A stretch of 64,000 nucleotides of DNA from Aplectana chamaeleonis. Taxonomy: Eukaryota > Nematoda > Chromadorea > Rhabditida > Cosmocercidae. Below, in pieces: positions 51,749-62,885 of this stretch. Under the pieces are notes generated by a model. That model was not told the DNA's origin. It saw nothing but the letters and a program-made list of their open reading frames with translations, and ran no database searches. Location of the stretch: contig JAPDOI010000427.1 in the NCBI GenBank assembly GCA_029168955.1, positions 62,001 to 126,000 of the forward strand, written 5' to 3'. The position numbers were made by a program, and so were the translations under genes. How positions within the stretch are numbered: the stretch's first letter is position 1; the number at the start of each line of letters is the position of its first letter.

Positions 51749-53338
51749 CAGTAGCAGTCAAAAGTGTAGGACCACTTAGAAAAATTGGCAGTAAATAAGA
51801 ACAGAGATGGATTGGTAATTTGCAACTCAGCAGCAATACTCTTTTGACATAGGTCGGTCTTTCTGCGGAGTATATCAAACCTGCGATCATACATGTTTGA
51901 TCTACACCAACATATCGATTTTTGGTCGTTGCCTCAGCATTTTCGACTGATTAATTCGGCCACTATTACATCACGGTGAGAAGCTTTGTAAACAAGTTTT
52001 AGGGTAAATTCCATGAATGTGATTATTTTCAAGTAGTTTAGACCATGGTCAGAGCAAAGCGACTTCATCTGAGCCTTAAGAATGCTGTAATTCGAATGGT
52101 CTCCTCCGGCATGTCACACCGGGAAGTTGCAAGCAACCTAGGAATTTCAAAATCGGCAGTTACCAATTTAATGCATCGCTTTGCCGTCAGGGGAACTGCG
52201 GAAACCCCCAAAGTTCCTGGGAGACCAAAAAAGACGAATTCTCGTGAAGACTCCACTCTGACACGGATGACCAAGAGCGACCCTCACCTCAACGCTGCTG
52301 AAATTCAGAAGGAACTCTCCACCTCCCATGACTTGGACGTGAGTGTATCGACAGTACAACGTCGCCTGAGAGCTGTGGGACTGAACGGACGCAGACCAGC
52401 GAAGAAACCACTGATATCTGCGAAGAACCGCATAGCTCGAATTTCGTTTGCGAAGCGCCACCTTAACTGGACTTCCGGGGAGTGGGGAAAAGTCGTCTTC
52501 TCAGACGAATCAAAGTTCATGATGTTTGGAACTGATGGACTGAGCTATGTGCGACGCCCTTCTGGCAGTAGGTACTCGCCAAAGTACCACGTTCCTAAGG
52601 TGAAACACGGTGGCGGTGCCGTCATGATGTGGGGATGCTTTTCCGCCGCCGGCGTTGGACCCCTTCACTTCATTGAAGGCAAAATGGATGCAGAAATGTA
52701 TGAGAACATTCTGCAGAGTGTTCTGCTTCCTTATGCCCGCGAGAAATTTGGTAATTCATGGGTTTTCCAGCAGGATAATGACCCAAAACACACTTCAGGT
52801 CGCGTCAAGAGCTGGTTTCAGACCAACAGAATTGATGTTCTCGAGTGGCCCTCGCAAAGTCCAGACCTGAATCCTATCGAGCACTTATGGGAGGAGATAT
52901 AACGACGTCTGAGAAGAAAAACGGCGACTTCTAAGGCCGATAAAATTGCTCAGTTGAATGAGGAGTGGCAGAAGATCTCGCCCGCTACGATTGAGAAACT
53001 TATTCAATCTATGCCAAAGCGATGTGAAGCCGTGATCAAGGCTAATGGGTACCCAACAAAGTACTAGTTGTTAGCTTGTTAATTTGCAACTTTGATGTGT
53101 TTTTTGTTGAATTAAATTTGTTAAGCTAAGCGTTTTCAATTCCTATGTGAAAGTGGTCGCACACCAAGTAATCCTTTTTCCTTCAAAAACTTCGCGATTT
53201 ATGAAGAAGGTACTTTGATGAAGTAAGTGCGTGGATTTCTTTGCATTTCGACGCCTCTCGCAAAATTTCAGCTCCGTAGCTTGTTTAGTAGACGAGTTAT
53301 TGAAAAAAAGTTAAGTGGTCCTACACTTTTGACCGCTA

Positions 53339-53341
<3 letters not shown>
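51749..53341 (+). mobile_element. Tc1-type element, one stop short of intact
   Basis: 1593 bp. Inverted ends CAGTAGCAGTCAAAAGTGTA and CAGTAGCGGTCAAAAGTGTA (the arms continue GGACCACTTA), TA on both sides. Encodes a complete DD34E transposase apart from a single nonsense codon. Inserted in a (TA)n tract, where every position is a target site. Confidence 0.95.
52045..53067 (+). pseudogene. Tc1 transposase with one premature stop
   Basis: Starts MVRAKRLHLSLKNAVIRMVS. N-terminal paired HTH (VASNLGISKSAVTNLMHRF; GRPKKT linker at residues 59-64; ISAKNRIARISFAKRHL). Catalytic residues D154 in VVFSDESKF, D244 in FQQDNDPKHTS and E279 in DLNPIEHLWEE; the 34-residue spacing is the Tc1 DD34E type. TAA at 52900-52902 follows EEI; the same frame then continues (RRLRRKTATSKADKIAQLNE) to a normal stop at 53065-53067. 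Since all catalytic residues precede the stop, a truncated protein may still fold, but Tc1 proteins normally need the tail. Confidence 0.92.

Positions 53342-53433
<92 letters not shown>
53342..53433. repeat. (TA)n microsatellite, segment 3
   Basis: About 92 bp of TA between the Tc1 element and the second Helitron-like element. Confidence 0.97.
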
Positions 53434-53436
<3 letters not shown>

Positions 53437-53687
53437 TTATACTTAAAGCAGTTATGTCCCGATGTGTGTGTGTGTGTGTGTATGTGTGTATGTGTGTGCA
53501 TGTGTCCCCGATATCTTTGGAATGGCCGATCAAAACTTGTATGAAATGGTACCAACATTTAGGTGGGTGCGACATTTATCGATTACCAAAAAATCAGCCC
53601 GACTCACCTCTTACGTGCCTCGGGCCAACCGAGTTTGTCCGTGGAGCGCACTTTTGGCCGTGGGTCATGATAACTTCTGCGAGTCGT

Positions 53688-55640
53688 CTAGCGATGCAAA
53701 AAATGCAGGGCGTCATAAAAGGTGTGCAGGACCACAGTGAGGGTGTGCAAGACGTCATAGTAAGTGTGCAGGACCCTAATCGGAGTGTGCAGGACGTCAT
53801 AAAAGTGCGCTGGTCCTAAGTAGGAATGTGCAGGACCCCAGCGGAAGTGTGCAGGACGTCATAGAAAGTGAGCAGGACCCCAGTGGGAGTGTGCAGGGCG
53901 TCATAGAAAGTGTGCAGGACCCTAATCGGAGTGTGCAGGACGTCATAGAAAGTGCGCAGGTCCTAAGTAGGAATGTGCAGGACCCCAGCGGAAGTGTGCA
54001 GGACGTCATAGAAAGTGTGCAGGACCTCAGTGGGAGTGTGCAGGGCGTCATAGAAAGTGTGCAGGACCATAATAGGAGTGTGCAGGACGTCATAGAAAGT
54101 GCGCAGGTCCTACGTAGGAATGTGCAGGACCCCAGTGGGAGTGTGCAGGGCGTCATAGAAAGTGTGCAGGACCTCAGTGGGAGTGTTCAGGGCGTCATAG
54201 AAAGTGTGCAGGACCCTAATCGAAGTGTGCAGGACGTCACAGAAAGTGCGCAGGTCCTAAGTAGGAATGTGCAGGACCCCAGTGGGAGTGTTCAGGGCGT
54301 CATAGAAAGTGTGCAGGACCCTAATCGAAGTGTGCAGGACGTCATAGAAAGTGCGCAGGTCCTAAGTAGGAATGTGCAGGACCCCAGTGGGAGTGTGCAG
54401 GACGTCATAGAAAGTGTTGCAGGACCTCAGTGGGAGCGTGCAGGGCGTCATAGAAAGTGTGCAGGACCCTAATCGGAGTGTGCAGGACGTCATTGAAAGT
54501 GCGCAGGTCCTAAATAGGAATGTGCAGGACCCCAGCGGAAGTGTTCAGGGCGTCATAGAAAGTGTGCAGGACCTCAGTGGGAGTGTGCAGGGCGTCATAG
54601 AAAGTGTGCAGGACCCTAATTGGAGTGTGCAGGACGTCATAGAAAGTGCGCAGGTCCTAAGTAGGAATGTGCAGGACCCCAGTGGGAGTGTGCAGGACGT
54701 CATAGAAAGTGTGCAGGACCTCAGCGGGAGTGTGCAGGGCGTCATAGAAAGTGTGCAGGACCCTAATCGGAGTGTGCAGGACGTCATAGAAAGTGCGCAG
54801 GTCCTAAGTAGGAATGTGCAGGACCCCAACGGAAGTGTGCAGCACGTCATAGAAAGTGTGCAGGACCCAAATGGTAGCGTGGAGGGCGTCATAGAAAATG
54901 TGAAGAACTCCCCGGGAGTGTGCAGGACGTCATAGAGAGTGCGCAGGTCCCCAGTTGGAGTGTGCAGGACGTCATAGAAAGTGCGCAGGTCCTAAGTAGG
55001 AATGTGCAGGACCCCAGTGGGAGTGTTCAGGGCGTCATAGAAAGTGTGCAGGACCCTAATCGAAGTGTGCAGGACGTCATAAAAAGTGCGCAGGTCCTAA
55101 GTAGGAATGTGCAGGACCCCAGTGGGAGTGTTCAGGGCGTCATAGAAAGTGTGCAGGACCCTAATCGAAGTGTGCAGGACGTCATAAAAAGTGCGCAGGT
55201 CCTAAGTAGGAATGTGCAGGACCCCAGCGGAAGTGTGCAGGACGTCATAGAAAGTGTGCAGGACCCCAGTGGGAGTGTGCAGGGCGTCATAGAAAGTGTG
55301 CAGGACCCTAATTGGAGTGTGCAGGACGTCATAGAAAGTGCGCAGGTCCTAAGTAGGAATGTGCAGGACCCCAGCGGAAGTGTGCAGGACGTCATAGAAA
55401 GTGTGCAGGACCCCAGTGGGAGTGTGCAGGGCGTCATAGAAAGTGTGCAGGACCCTAATCGGAGTGTGCAGGACGTCATAGAAAGTGCGCAGGTCCTAAG
55501 TAGGAGTGTGCAGGACCCCAGCGGAAGTGTGCAGGACGTCATAGAAAATGCACAGGTCCCGAGTGGGAGTGTGCAGGTCATCGAAAGTTAGCAGGACCGC
55601 AGTGGGAGTGTGCAGGACGTCACCAAGAGTGTAGAATTTG
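53688..55640 (+). repeat. 42-bp satellite array 2 with higher-order structure
   Basis: About 90 monomers of 21 bp, mostly alternating GTGTGCAGGACCCC-type and GTGTGCAGGACGTCATAG-type halves. A distinctive monomer GTGCGCAGGTCCTAAGTAGG recurs at 54981, 55086, 55191, 55338 and 55485, giving higher-order periods of 105 and 147 bp (5 and 7 monomers). Every monomer is 7 codons, so frames such as SVQDVIESVQDPNRSVQDVI run for 170-220 codons; they are interrupted by a single extra base at about 54416. Confidence 0.93.
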
Positions 55641-56330
55641 AAAAAGGTTTTCAATTTTTAATGCTAAATCTTAACCTTTTGTGGAGAGGAAATAGATAGG
55701 AAAATATGAATCTTGAGAAGAGTGGGACGCGTTCTGAGATTGGCGCAGAACTCCTGCGACATTTTTTCCAGTTTTTAGGATACAAGCAGCAGCTTCACTT
55801 CCGCACCTTCTCTGTTCGCCACTCATTGCAACCGCTCAGTCATTTCGAATCCCTAACTTCCAAAAACCAGTTTTATATATGTTGCAAGTCTGAGCTTATC
55901 AAAATCTGCACCACAAAAACATAAACAACCACCTACTAATTTCATTCATTGAGAACAAGGGCATGATGTTGGTCAACTAGGGAATATAATATGAGAATGC
56001 GTTTTTCCTTATCATGATAGAGACGGTAAAGCGAGAATAATCGCTTGTGAACTTTACAAATTGGAAGAAAGGGCAGTGGGTAGCGACGTAAGGGAAGGAA
56101 GTACAGAAGGGGTTCTGAATTTTGTCTGAATTCTGGCTTCTTATGTTTTGCTTTATGATCCCACATTTTGATATACCCACGGCCTGCTGTAAATGTACGG
56201 CACCTTGCTCTGCTCAGGAGAGTACTTTCGGGTAGGCGGAAGTCAGTCACCACCGTTCTAACAAACTAATCCATCTCAGGTAGTTGGCTCATGCAAAAGT
56301 TTCTGTGAGCGAAAACTTCGCTAGGTCTCG
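55641..56330. other. 3' part of Helitron-like element 2, unassigned
   Basis: No gene recognised. A 103-codon minus frame (55942-56253) with FLPICKVHKRLFSLYRLYHD has no known domain. Confidence 0.35.
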
Positions 56331-56333
56331 CTA

Positions 56334-56503
<170 letters not shown>

Positions 56504-56710
56504 CATGAACAGGGTCATGTCATCATAAGAAAAATAAATGAGAAAAAAAGGATAAATTGGAATATTCTAAATAACAACCACTACATGACATCCACTATAG
56601 TCAACAGCCTCACGTCGGATTTAGGTAGCAGTCAACAGTGTTTTTGAATACCCGTAAGTTGTGAGAAACAGGCAATCTCTTGCTCAATTTTAAGAAATCT
56701 GAGCCGGCTC

Positions 56711-57175
56711 TCACAGAAAAAAGTGTGACCGGCTCCTTAACCTAGCTCTTGAAATTACGAGTTTCTGAGAACCTCCTCTGGTTATAGAGCTTCTCAAGGG
56801 CCAAAAGTCGCTCAATTTAAGACCATAATTACCATGCATTATTTTATGGAACATAATCAAATCAAGTTTCAGTCTCCTGTAACCCAGTGAGCGCAAGTTG
56901 AAGATACGATTCCGTTCATGGGAACGAGGAACCCGGTCATACGAAAAACCTTGCGTCCTTATCAACAGTTTTCTAGTAAAATTATTCTGGACACGCTCGA
57001 GCCTTGCAACGACCTGTTTCTTGTATGGGCTGAAAATCACTGTTCCATATTCGAGCAGCGGCCTCACATATGTCCTAAATGCTCTGAGAAGCGCGGTACT
57101 GTTATTTGAGGAAAGAGCCCTGAATAAGTTGTATACAGCCCTCGTAGCTTTACCTGCAATGCGTTCACAATGCAC
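56711..57175 (-). pseudogene. CR1-type LINE C-terminal domain
   Basis: Contains RAFRTYVRPLLEYGTVIFSP, RVQNNFTRKLLIRTQGFSYD, RNRIFNLRSLGYRRLKLDLI and FHKIMHGNYGL, the conserved C-terminal region of CR1/L2 proteins. It leaves frame at the HFFL end, where the family normally continues with a short tail. Confidence 0.8.
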
Positions 57176-57389
57176 ATCAAAACTGAGATCTCTGGTAACA
57201 AAAAAAAACCAAGATCTTGGATCTGTTCGACCTCAATTTGTTCACCTTCTATTGCATAATTGATTTCTTTGTTATTTGAACCAAGATACAGGAGTTTAGT
57301 TTTCTCTTTAGATAGTGGTAGGCCCCAGTCATTAGCCCACTTATGTACCGAATCAATCGTTTGTTGTAATGCACGAAAATCTTCAACGT

Positions 57390-58376
57390 TTAAGACTGGC
57401 TTATACAGCTTGAGATCATCGGCAAAGGAACAACATTTAACATTGTTAGAAGTAACGAGGGTGGGTAGTTCATAAGTGTAGATGTTAAAAAGAACCGGCG
57501 AAAGAACCCCCCTTGAGGAACACCGCTAAATGCTTGCCTAGGGCTGGACAAGGTTGAATTGATTCGCACGCTAAAAGAACGACCCGAGAGGAATGATTGT
57601 ATACACGCGACTATTCTTGGATGAATACCGATGAGATTTAATTTGAGCACCAGTTTTTCATGGGAAACACGGTCGAAAGCTTTAGAGAAATCTAAGTAAA
57701 CAACGTCCACAGGATGACCTTCTTCGAGGGAAATGGTCCAGTCATTGATGGATTGAAGCATTGCTGTGACCGTCGATTTCCGTTTCTGAAAACCATGCTG
57801 GTAGGGCGATATAATTGTGTGTTTCTCAAGATGGGCCTCTATTCTTTTTTTGAGGATTTTTTCGAATACTCTGGCTAGTATTGATGCTAAACTTATTGGA
57901 CGATAGTTCTCAGGAGAAGTATATGGAGGTTTTCTCTGTATAGGTGTGACAATCGCCGTTTTCCACCTTGAAGGCACTTCTGATCTCATGAAGCTGAGGT
58001 TAAATATGTGCTCCAGGGGGCCTGCAATGATATGGGCAACTGATTTGAAAAAGAGGAGCGGGATGCCATCCGGAGTTTCCGAGAGCGAAGACGGCCATTT
58101 TGATAGCAAAGTATAGATTTCTTCTGCAAAACACCAAGCCGAGTCTTCCATAAGAGGGAAAAGAGGATCTCCCGATATATTACTGACCCCATCCGCGTCT
58201 TGTTTGTATACTTTCTCGAAAACGTTAGCAAATAGCTCAGCCTTTTCAATATCGTTTCTGATTGATTTGCCATCTTCCAAAAGAATAAGACCTATCTTAG
58301 GATTATGTTTCAGCTTTGTATTGAGAAATTTGAAAATAAGCATTTTTGTTTTGGGACTCAATAATCTTTTTTTCAA
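57390..58376 (-). pseudogene. CR1-type LINE reverse transcriptase
   Basis: FLNTKLKHNPKIGLILLEDG, SETPDGIPLLFFKSVAH, WKTAIVTPIQRKPPYTSPEN then YRPISLASI, QHGFQKRKSTVTAMLQ, DVVYLDFSKAFDRVSHEKLV and FSGVPQGGFF. After a frameshift near 57510 the other frame holds CCSFADDLKLYKPV, the catalytic box (FADD, a normal variant). Confidence 0.85.
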
Positions 58377-59468
58377 TAGACTTGTTATATTTCTTCAGCC
58401 TTTTGTCCAATACTCTATTCAGATCTCTGAAGTTACTCCACTTTTCATAAGTGTTGGAGGCAACTGCGGTATCCCATGCCTGCGATTTTTTGAGGAATAG
58501 TCTTTTGAGATATGTAGAAGGGCATTGATGGGGTGAGATCTTTTGGAGCGGCACAAACATATCAATGCAATGGTTCAGAATTGACAGAAACATTTCATAT
58601 TTTTCATCTACGAACGAAACGTTCAGAAAATAGCCAGGCCAATCGACCTTATGGAGATAAGAACAGATAGCATCATAGTCGGCGGTCCTGAAGTTGCGTT
58701 TCAAAACATAATTGATTTCTGGTTTGGTTAACATTAGGTCAAAACGTACACAAGAATGATCACTAGAACCCATTGGGGACTCTATTTCTAAGTTTTCGAC
58801 AGCGTTCAACTCGGTGCTCAGAACAAGATCCAAGATGTTGCTTCCCAGAGTGCATTTACGGACATATTGAAGTAGTTTATGATTTTCACAAAGTTCTAGG
58901 AATGCTTTCGACAAAGAGCAGGCAGCGAAGGGTTTATCACCAGAGACCCAGTCAATGTTGCGCATATTGAAATCCCCCACTATGAGGCAGCTTCGGTCAC
59001 AAGAAATCAGATCACTGAGTGCTTTAATCAAAGTAAATGTGTTGTGAGCAGGGCAAGATGGAGCTCTATATACAACTATTATGCGAAAGACCTGTGATTC
59101 AAGGAACAAGTCGCAGCAAATCAACTCATAAGCGCCTGAAATGGATTCCTTGAAAACCAATTATGGAGACAAGATTTTTTTAACTACTAAAGCGACTCCT
59201 CCTCCTTTTTTACGTAGACGGTCACATCGTAGTATATCGTATTGTGCACGAATTTCACCTAAGAGAGGTTCCATATCAATAGTTGAGTTACACCAAGTTT
59301 CTGTGAGAGCGACTACGTCGAAATCAAAATTTTTAAGCATGAAAACTAGAGCATTTCTGTTACTTACCACAGAACGGATATTGGAGAGAAGACAAGTCAT
59401 ATTGGACTTACTATGTCCCCGACGATCGGCTAGAGGTTTGACTGGTGAGGTGATACAACAGGTACAGG
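58303..59468 (-). pseudogene. CR1-type LINE endonuclease and linker
   Basis: Two frames. 59468-59161: LLSNIRSVVSNRNALVFMLK, VVALTETWCNSTID (Glu) and KKGGGVALVVKK. 59160-58303: RIIVVYRAPSCPAHNTFTL, LIVGDFNMRNIDWVSGDKP (Asp, Asn), NILDLVLSTELNAVENLEIE and SSDHSCVRFDL (His). All endonuclease motifs are present but split by a frameshift at 59160. Confidence 0.85.
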
Positions 59469-60607
59469 CAGAGTTGAGCAGGCCGTTGCGACCAAAGAGC
59501 GAAATTTTATGACCCCCTTGGTGACCAAAATTTTTACGAACCCCCCCCTGGGAGGGAGAATTGGAATTCCATGGAATGAATTCCATGGAATACTTCCTAG
59601 GATTTCGATGAAATGAGATCGATTTGTGAAAGCAGAACCATCCAATTCTCACTTGGATTCTGAGTGCCCGCCCCCTACTACATTTGCACCAAAAAAAGTA
59701 CCAAAAAAATTACAAAAAAATGCTATTACTCACCCCTAACAGAGAAGAAGACGATACACAAAACTACCAGGAAGGACATTTTCAGTTGAGATCAAAAGCA
59801 ATAATTACGGAAAAAGGTGCAAAAAAAACAAATGTATGCAGAAAACTAGAGAAATTAATATTTCAAGACGATGAATGTGAGATAGTTTGGTAAAAAAGAA
59901 GAAAAGAAATAAGAATAGGAAGATTCAGAAAAAAATTGGAAATTATCTTTTGAAAACTTTACTTTCCCTCCAAAACGCGCGCGCAACGCGGGCGCGCATT
60001 AGAGCACGCTTAGGGAGGCTTAGCACTAAACACGGCTTTTTTAAAAAGAGGTAAAGCGACGACGCTCACTGGATTTGAGTTGTATTTATTACACTGCACT
60101 GTTATACGATCGGAATCATTTCAAAAAGAATGCCGATTACCGCCTTTCAAATGAAAAAAATAGTTGCGGCAGTGAGCCCCGGGTCGCAACGGGGGATGAG
60201 CGCCGGTCGCAACGGGGATCGGCTTTAAGAAGGGATAACTCCGCGAAGGTAGCGAGTTATGCGGACTTCAAATGACCAAATTAAAGAGCATTTCATGTAG
60301 ATTTCAGATCTTTTTTTAGAATTTGAAAATTTTTACTTCCAAGTGATTCTCACCGTTGCGGCGTGTTTTTTGAGCACAGAGAAGTGCGTGAAGACGGTGC
60401 ATATGCCGGTTTAACTCTGTCTAAAAGTGATGTAGCGTTGAAAGACGCGGAACTAGAGTGAATAGTATTGTTTTTACATAAGTAACTCGTAGAATGTGCT
60501 TTTTAAAAATTTAGGTTAAATTTTACGAACCCCCCTTTCTCTCAAAAAAAAAATCCGAAATTTTTACGACCCCCCGTTGCGACCGGTCGCAAGCCTGCCC
60601 AACCCTG
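59469..60607. mobile_element. Nonautonomous hAT element 2
   Basis: Flanked by GGTACAGG (59461-59468 and 60608-60615). Ends CAGAGTTGAGCAGG and, mirrored, CAGGGTTGGGCAGG. 1139 bp. C-runs near both ends and shared internal blocks with element 1 (24271-25772). No transposase. Confidence 0.88.
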
Positions 60608-60900
60608 GGTACAGGCCCAGAATTCGAGGCAGAAGGAACATCATGTGACTGTTGCGAAACATTGGCAGGTTGGGTCGGCATAGAAAATGATTGCGAAACA
60701 GTTACCGTAGAAGGAGGCTCAGAATGTGGGTACATCTTATTACGCTGTGCACGACGTGCCACTCTCTCAGCATAAGCTCGATCCCTTTCCTCCCTGGTTA
60801 GGGAGTGTCTTATGAAGACCTTAGGGATAGAGTAATGCTTGAGGCTAGGAGCACGATTTACAGCAAGTTATTTTTCTTCTGATTTTCCGCGGTACTTGTC
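60608..60900 (-). pseudogene. CR1-type LINE N-terminal segment
   Basis: Minus frame IPKVFIRHSLTREERDRAYA then ERVARRAQRNKMYPHSEPPS and MPTQPANVSQQSHDVPSASN. The arginine-rich block resembles the end of a CR1/L2 first protein. The 5' boundary is not defined. Confidence 0.55.
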
Positions 60901-60974
60901 GCTCCCGCAAAAGCATGAAAAGGAAGTTAAACGGAAAAATCAGCATTTATGAGAATCTGGCTAGTTGGGGGCGG

Positions 60975-61240
60975 GCGCACACTCACCAATTAGCCGTGTT
61001 AACTTGATTTGTGCGTTTTTCCAGCCACTTTTCCCTGCTCTGGTTTTTTTTGAAGGCCAGACCGGCATTCTCATGAAGAGAACACAACAATCGATTTTAT
61101 CACGGAGCCTGCTCACTTACTCGTACATAAGTACTTCGGCACAATAGGGGTTGCATCGCAGGGCAGACGTCGAATTCAGCTCTTCGCCAGCGGTATATGA
61201 TTCTACGAGTTTCGTGTCACACAGCTTCGCGGTGTTCAAC
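60975..61240 (-). other. Possible exon pair of an unidentified gene
   Basis: On the minus strand a donor GTAAGT lies at about 61107-61112 and a donor GTGAGT at about 60983-60988, with a TTCTCTTCATGAG acceptor about 50 bp after the first, a nematode-sized intron. The second stretch reads NAGLAFKKNQSREKWLEKRT then NQVNTAN. The first is open in more than one frame (one gives SLNTAKLCDTKLVESYTAGE). No family recognised. It could belong to the upstream part of the TOCA-like gene or to a neighbour. Confidence 0.3.
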
Positions 61241-62642
61241 GAAACTGGAAGTCGCGCCGCTTCGCGGCACTCGCACATACAGTCACGCCGCTGAGCGGCG
61301 TTCGATTTCCACCCATCATTGAGACCGGGGCTTTCTTAAAGATCTTTGCAGCTCGGTAGGGGTGAGCGTCTTTTTTCCTATCATCGCTATCAGTGGTGAT
61401 TTCGCCATAATCGACCGCCACAACTGGTGTTCTGTCAAAATGTAAAGTTTTCAAGTAGTGCCTCGGAGTTTGCCTGCTTTCTGATACTCTTTCAAGATTG
61501 CGTAAAGAAATCAAGTGTAAATGGAAAGTAAGATCTGTTTGCCTCATAGTCGCAAAACGGTTGTCTTTCTCGTTCCTGTGGAAAGTCGAAAATGATAGTT
61601 GAGGCTCAAAATAAACTCCCCTCTCCTTACTTACACTCTGCTACAAATCGCGCAACTTATCTGTGCAATTTCTGTAAAAGCATTTCTTCGAATACAGGTA
61701 GTCTCTAAGAAGTCATCAGATTCCTCAAACTGCCACGCGAAAACCATTTCGATATTGGACCCACAATCTCACTGATGTCGCGCGCTCGCTCCTGCAGCTT
61801 CTGCACCCCTGTCTATGATAGATGTTTTCACTCTCCAACACGGTATGCGCAATCCTCTCAAGTCCCGATACTTCTTCAGTAAGTGTGTGCGCAGAATCTT
61901 CTAATTTCTAATCATTTCCCGACGTTGTGTGCGCTGCTTTTTAACCGATATACAACTTTAAATGAAGGGATCAGCACACTCTTCATTGACCCAATCGCTC
62001 TCCCGAACGTTGTTCTCGCTCTTTTCCTTATTCATCATACACCTTACGGAGTGGTGTACGCACACCTTTTCAAACTGTAGTAACTTTCCTCAACGATTCG
62101 CTCTTTCTTAAACCCTATACACCTCCGAAAAAAATAGGATGTGCACTTCCTTCCAAGTCGAAACACTCTCCCAGACGTTGTGTGGGCTCCTCATAAACCC
62201 CTACACACCTTTTCTTATGATGTGCGCTTACCCTTTTGAACCCCAATCACTTTAATCGACTTTGCGCGCGCCGCAATAGAGCCAGGAAAAGTTTGAGGCA
62301 CCACTTCTTTGTTAATAGAGCAGAAAGAGAGTTTGAAAAGTTACTCAAGAGTCAATTCATATTGGTATTATATCTGTTTCCTGCCTTTTTATATTCAGTG
62401 TTTTCTCTTGTTTTTCTATGTAACTTGACTATGCAGGCGTGACCTGTAATAAACAAATATAAAAGTGAAGGTGTTGAAAAAGAGCCTGGGCGCTTCATTG
62501 GAAAAACTGCTGCATAATTAAGATGTTCCGCCAATGGCATCGGAACATTATATGTACTCAAGGTACAAGTGGGAACAAGAATACTAGAGGAATGCCGGAA
62601 ATGTTGAATTCAGGGCGAAAACGGTGAATATGGCCAAAGTTG
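61241..62642. other. Unassigned, with a degenerate satellite-like tail
   Basis: A minus frame 61236-61547 contains LHFDRTPVVAVDYGEITTDS and RKKDAHPYRAAKIFKKAPVS, coding-like but unassigned. From about 61790 to 62250 loosely periodic text such as CGACGTTGTGTGCGCT and CTTAAACCCTATACACCT recurs every 40-50 bp, like 63740-64000. Confidence 0.3.
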
Positions 62643-62885
62643 TCAAGTAGCGCGATCAGCTTCGCGCAGGTCCGTGTCAATCTCTAGCCGGATTTTCCCA
62701 CGGCGACTTTCTGGAGGTGAATCAAACAATTCGAAAACATCGACAGAGATACTAGAAGAAGGCCTGCACTGTCGGAAGGACATAAAAAGACGGCTCAGGT
62801 GCTCACTACCAAGAAGGATTTTAACAGATAAATTGGTGAACACGTCATCCTTGAACCTGCCCTCACCTCGGTCAATACCAGACAC
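62643..62885 (-). other. Unassigned 80-codon open frame
   Basis: Reads MSGIDRGEGRFKDDVFTNLS, then VKILLGSEHLSRLFMSFRQC, PSSSISVDVFELFDSPPESR and RGKIRLEIDTDLREADRAT. Composition is protein-like. A possible donor GAG/GTGAGG lies just upstream at about 62870. No family was recognised. Confidence 0.35.
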
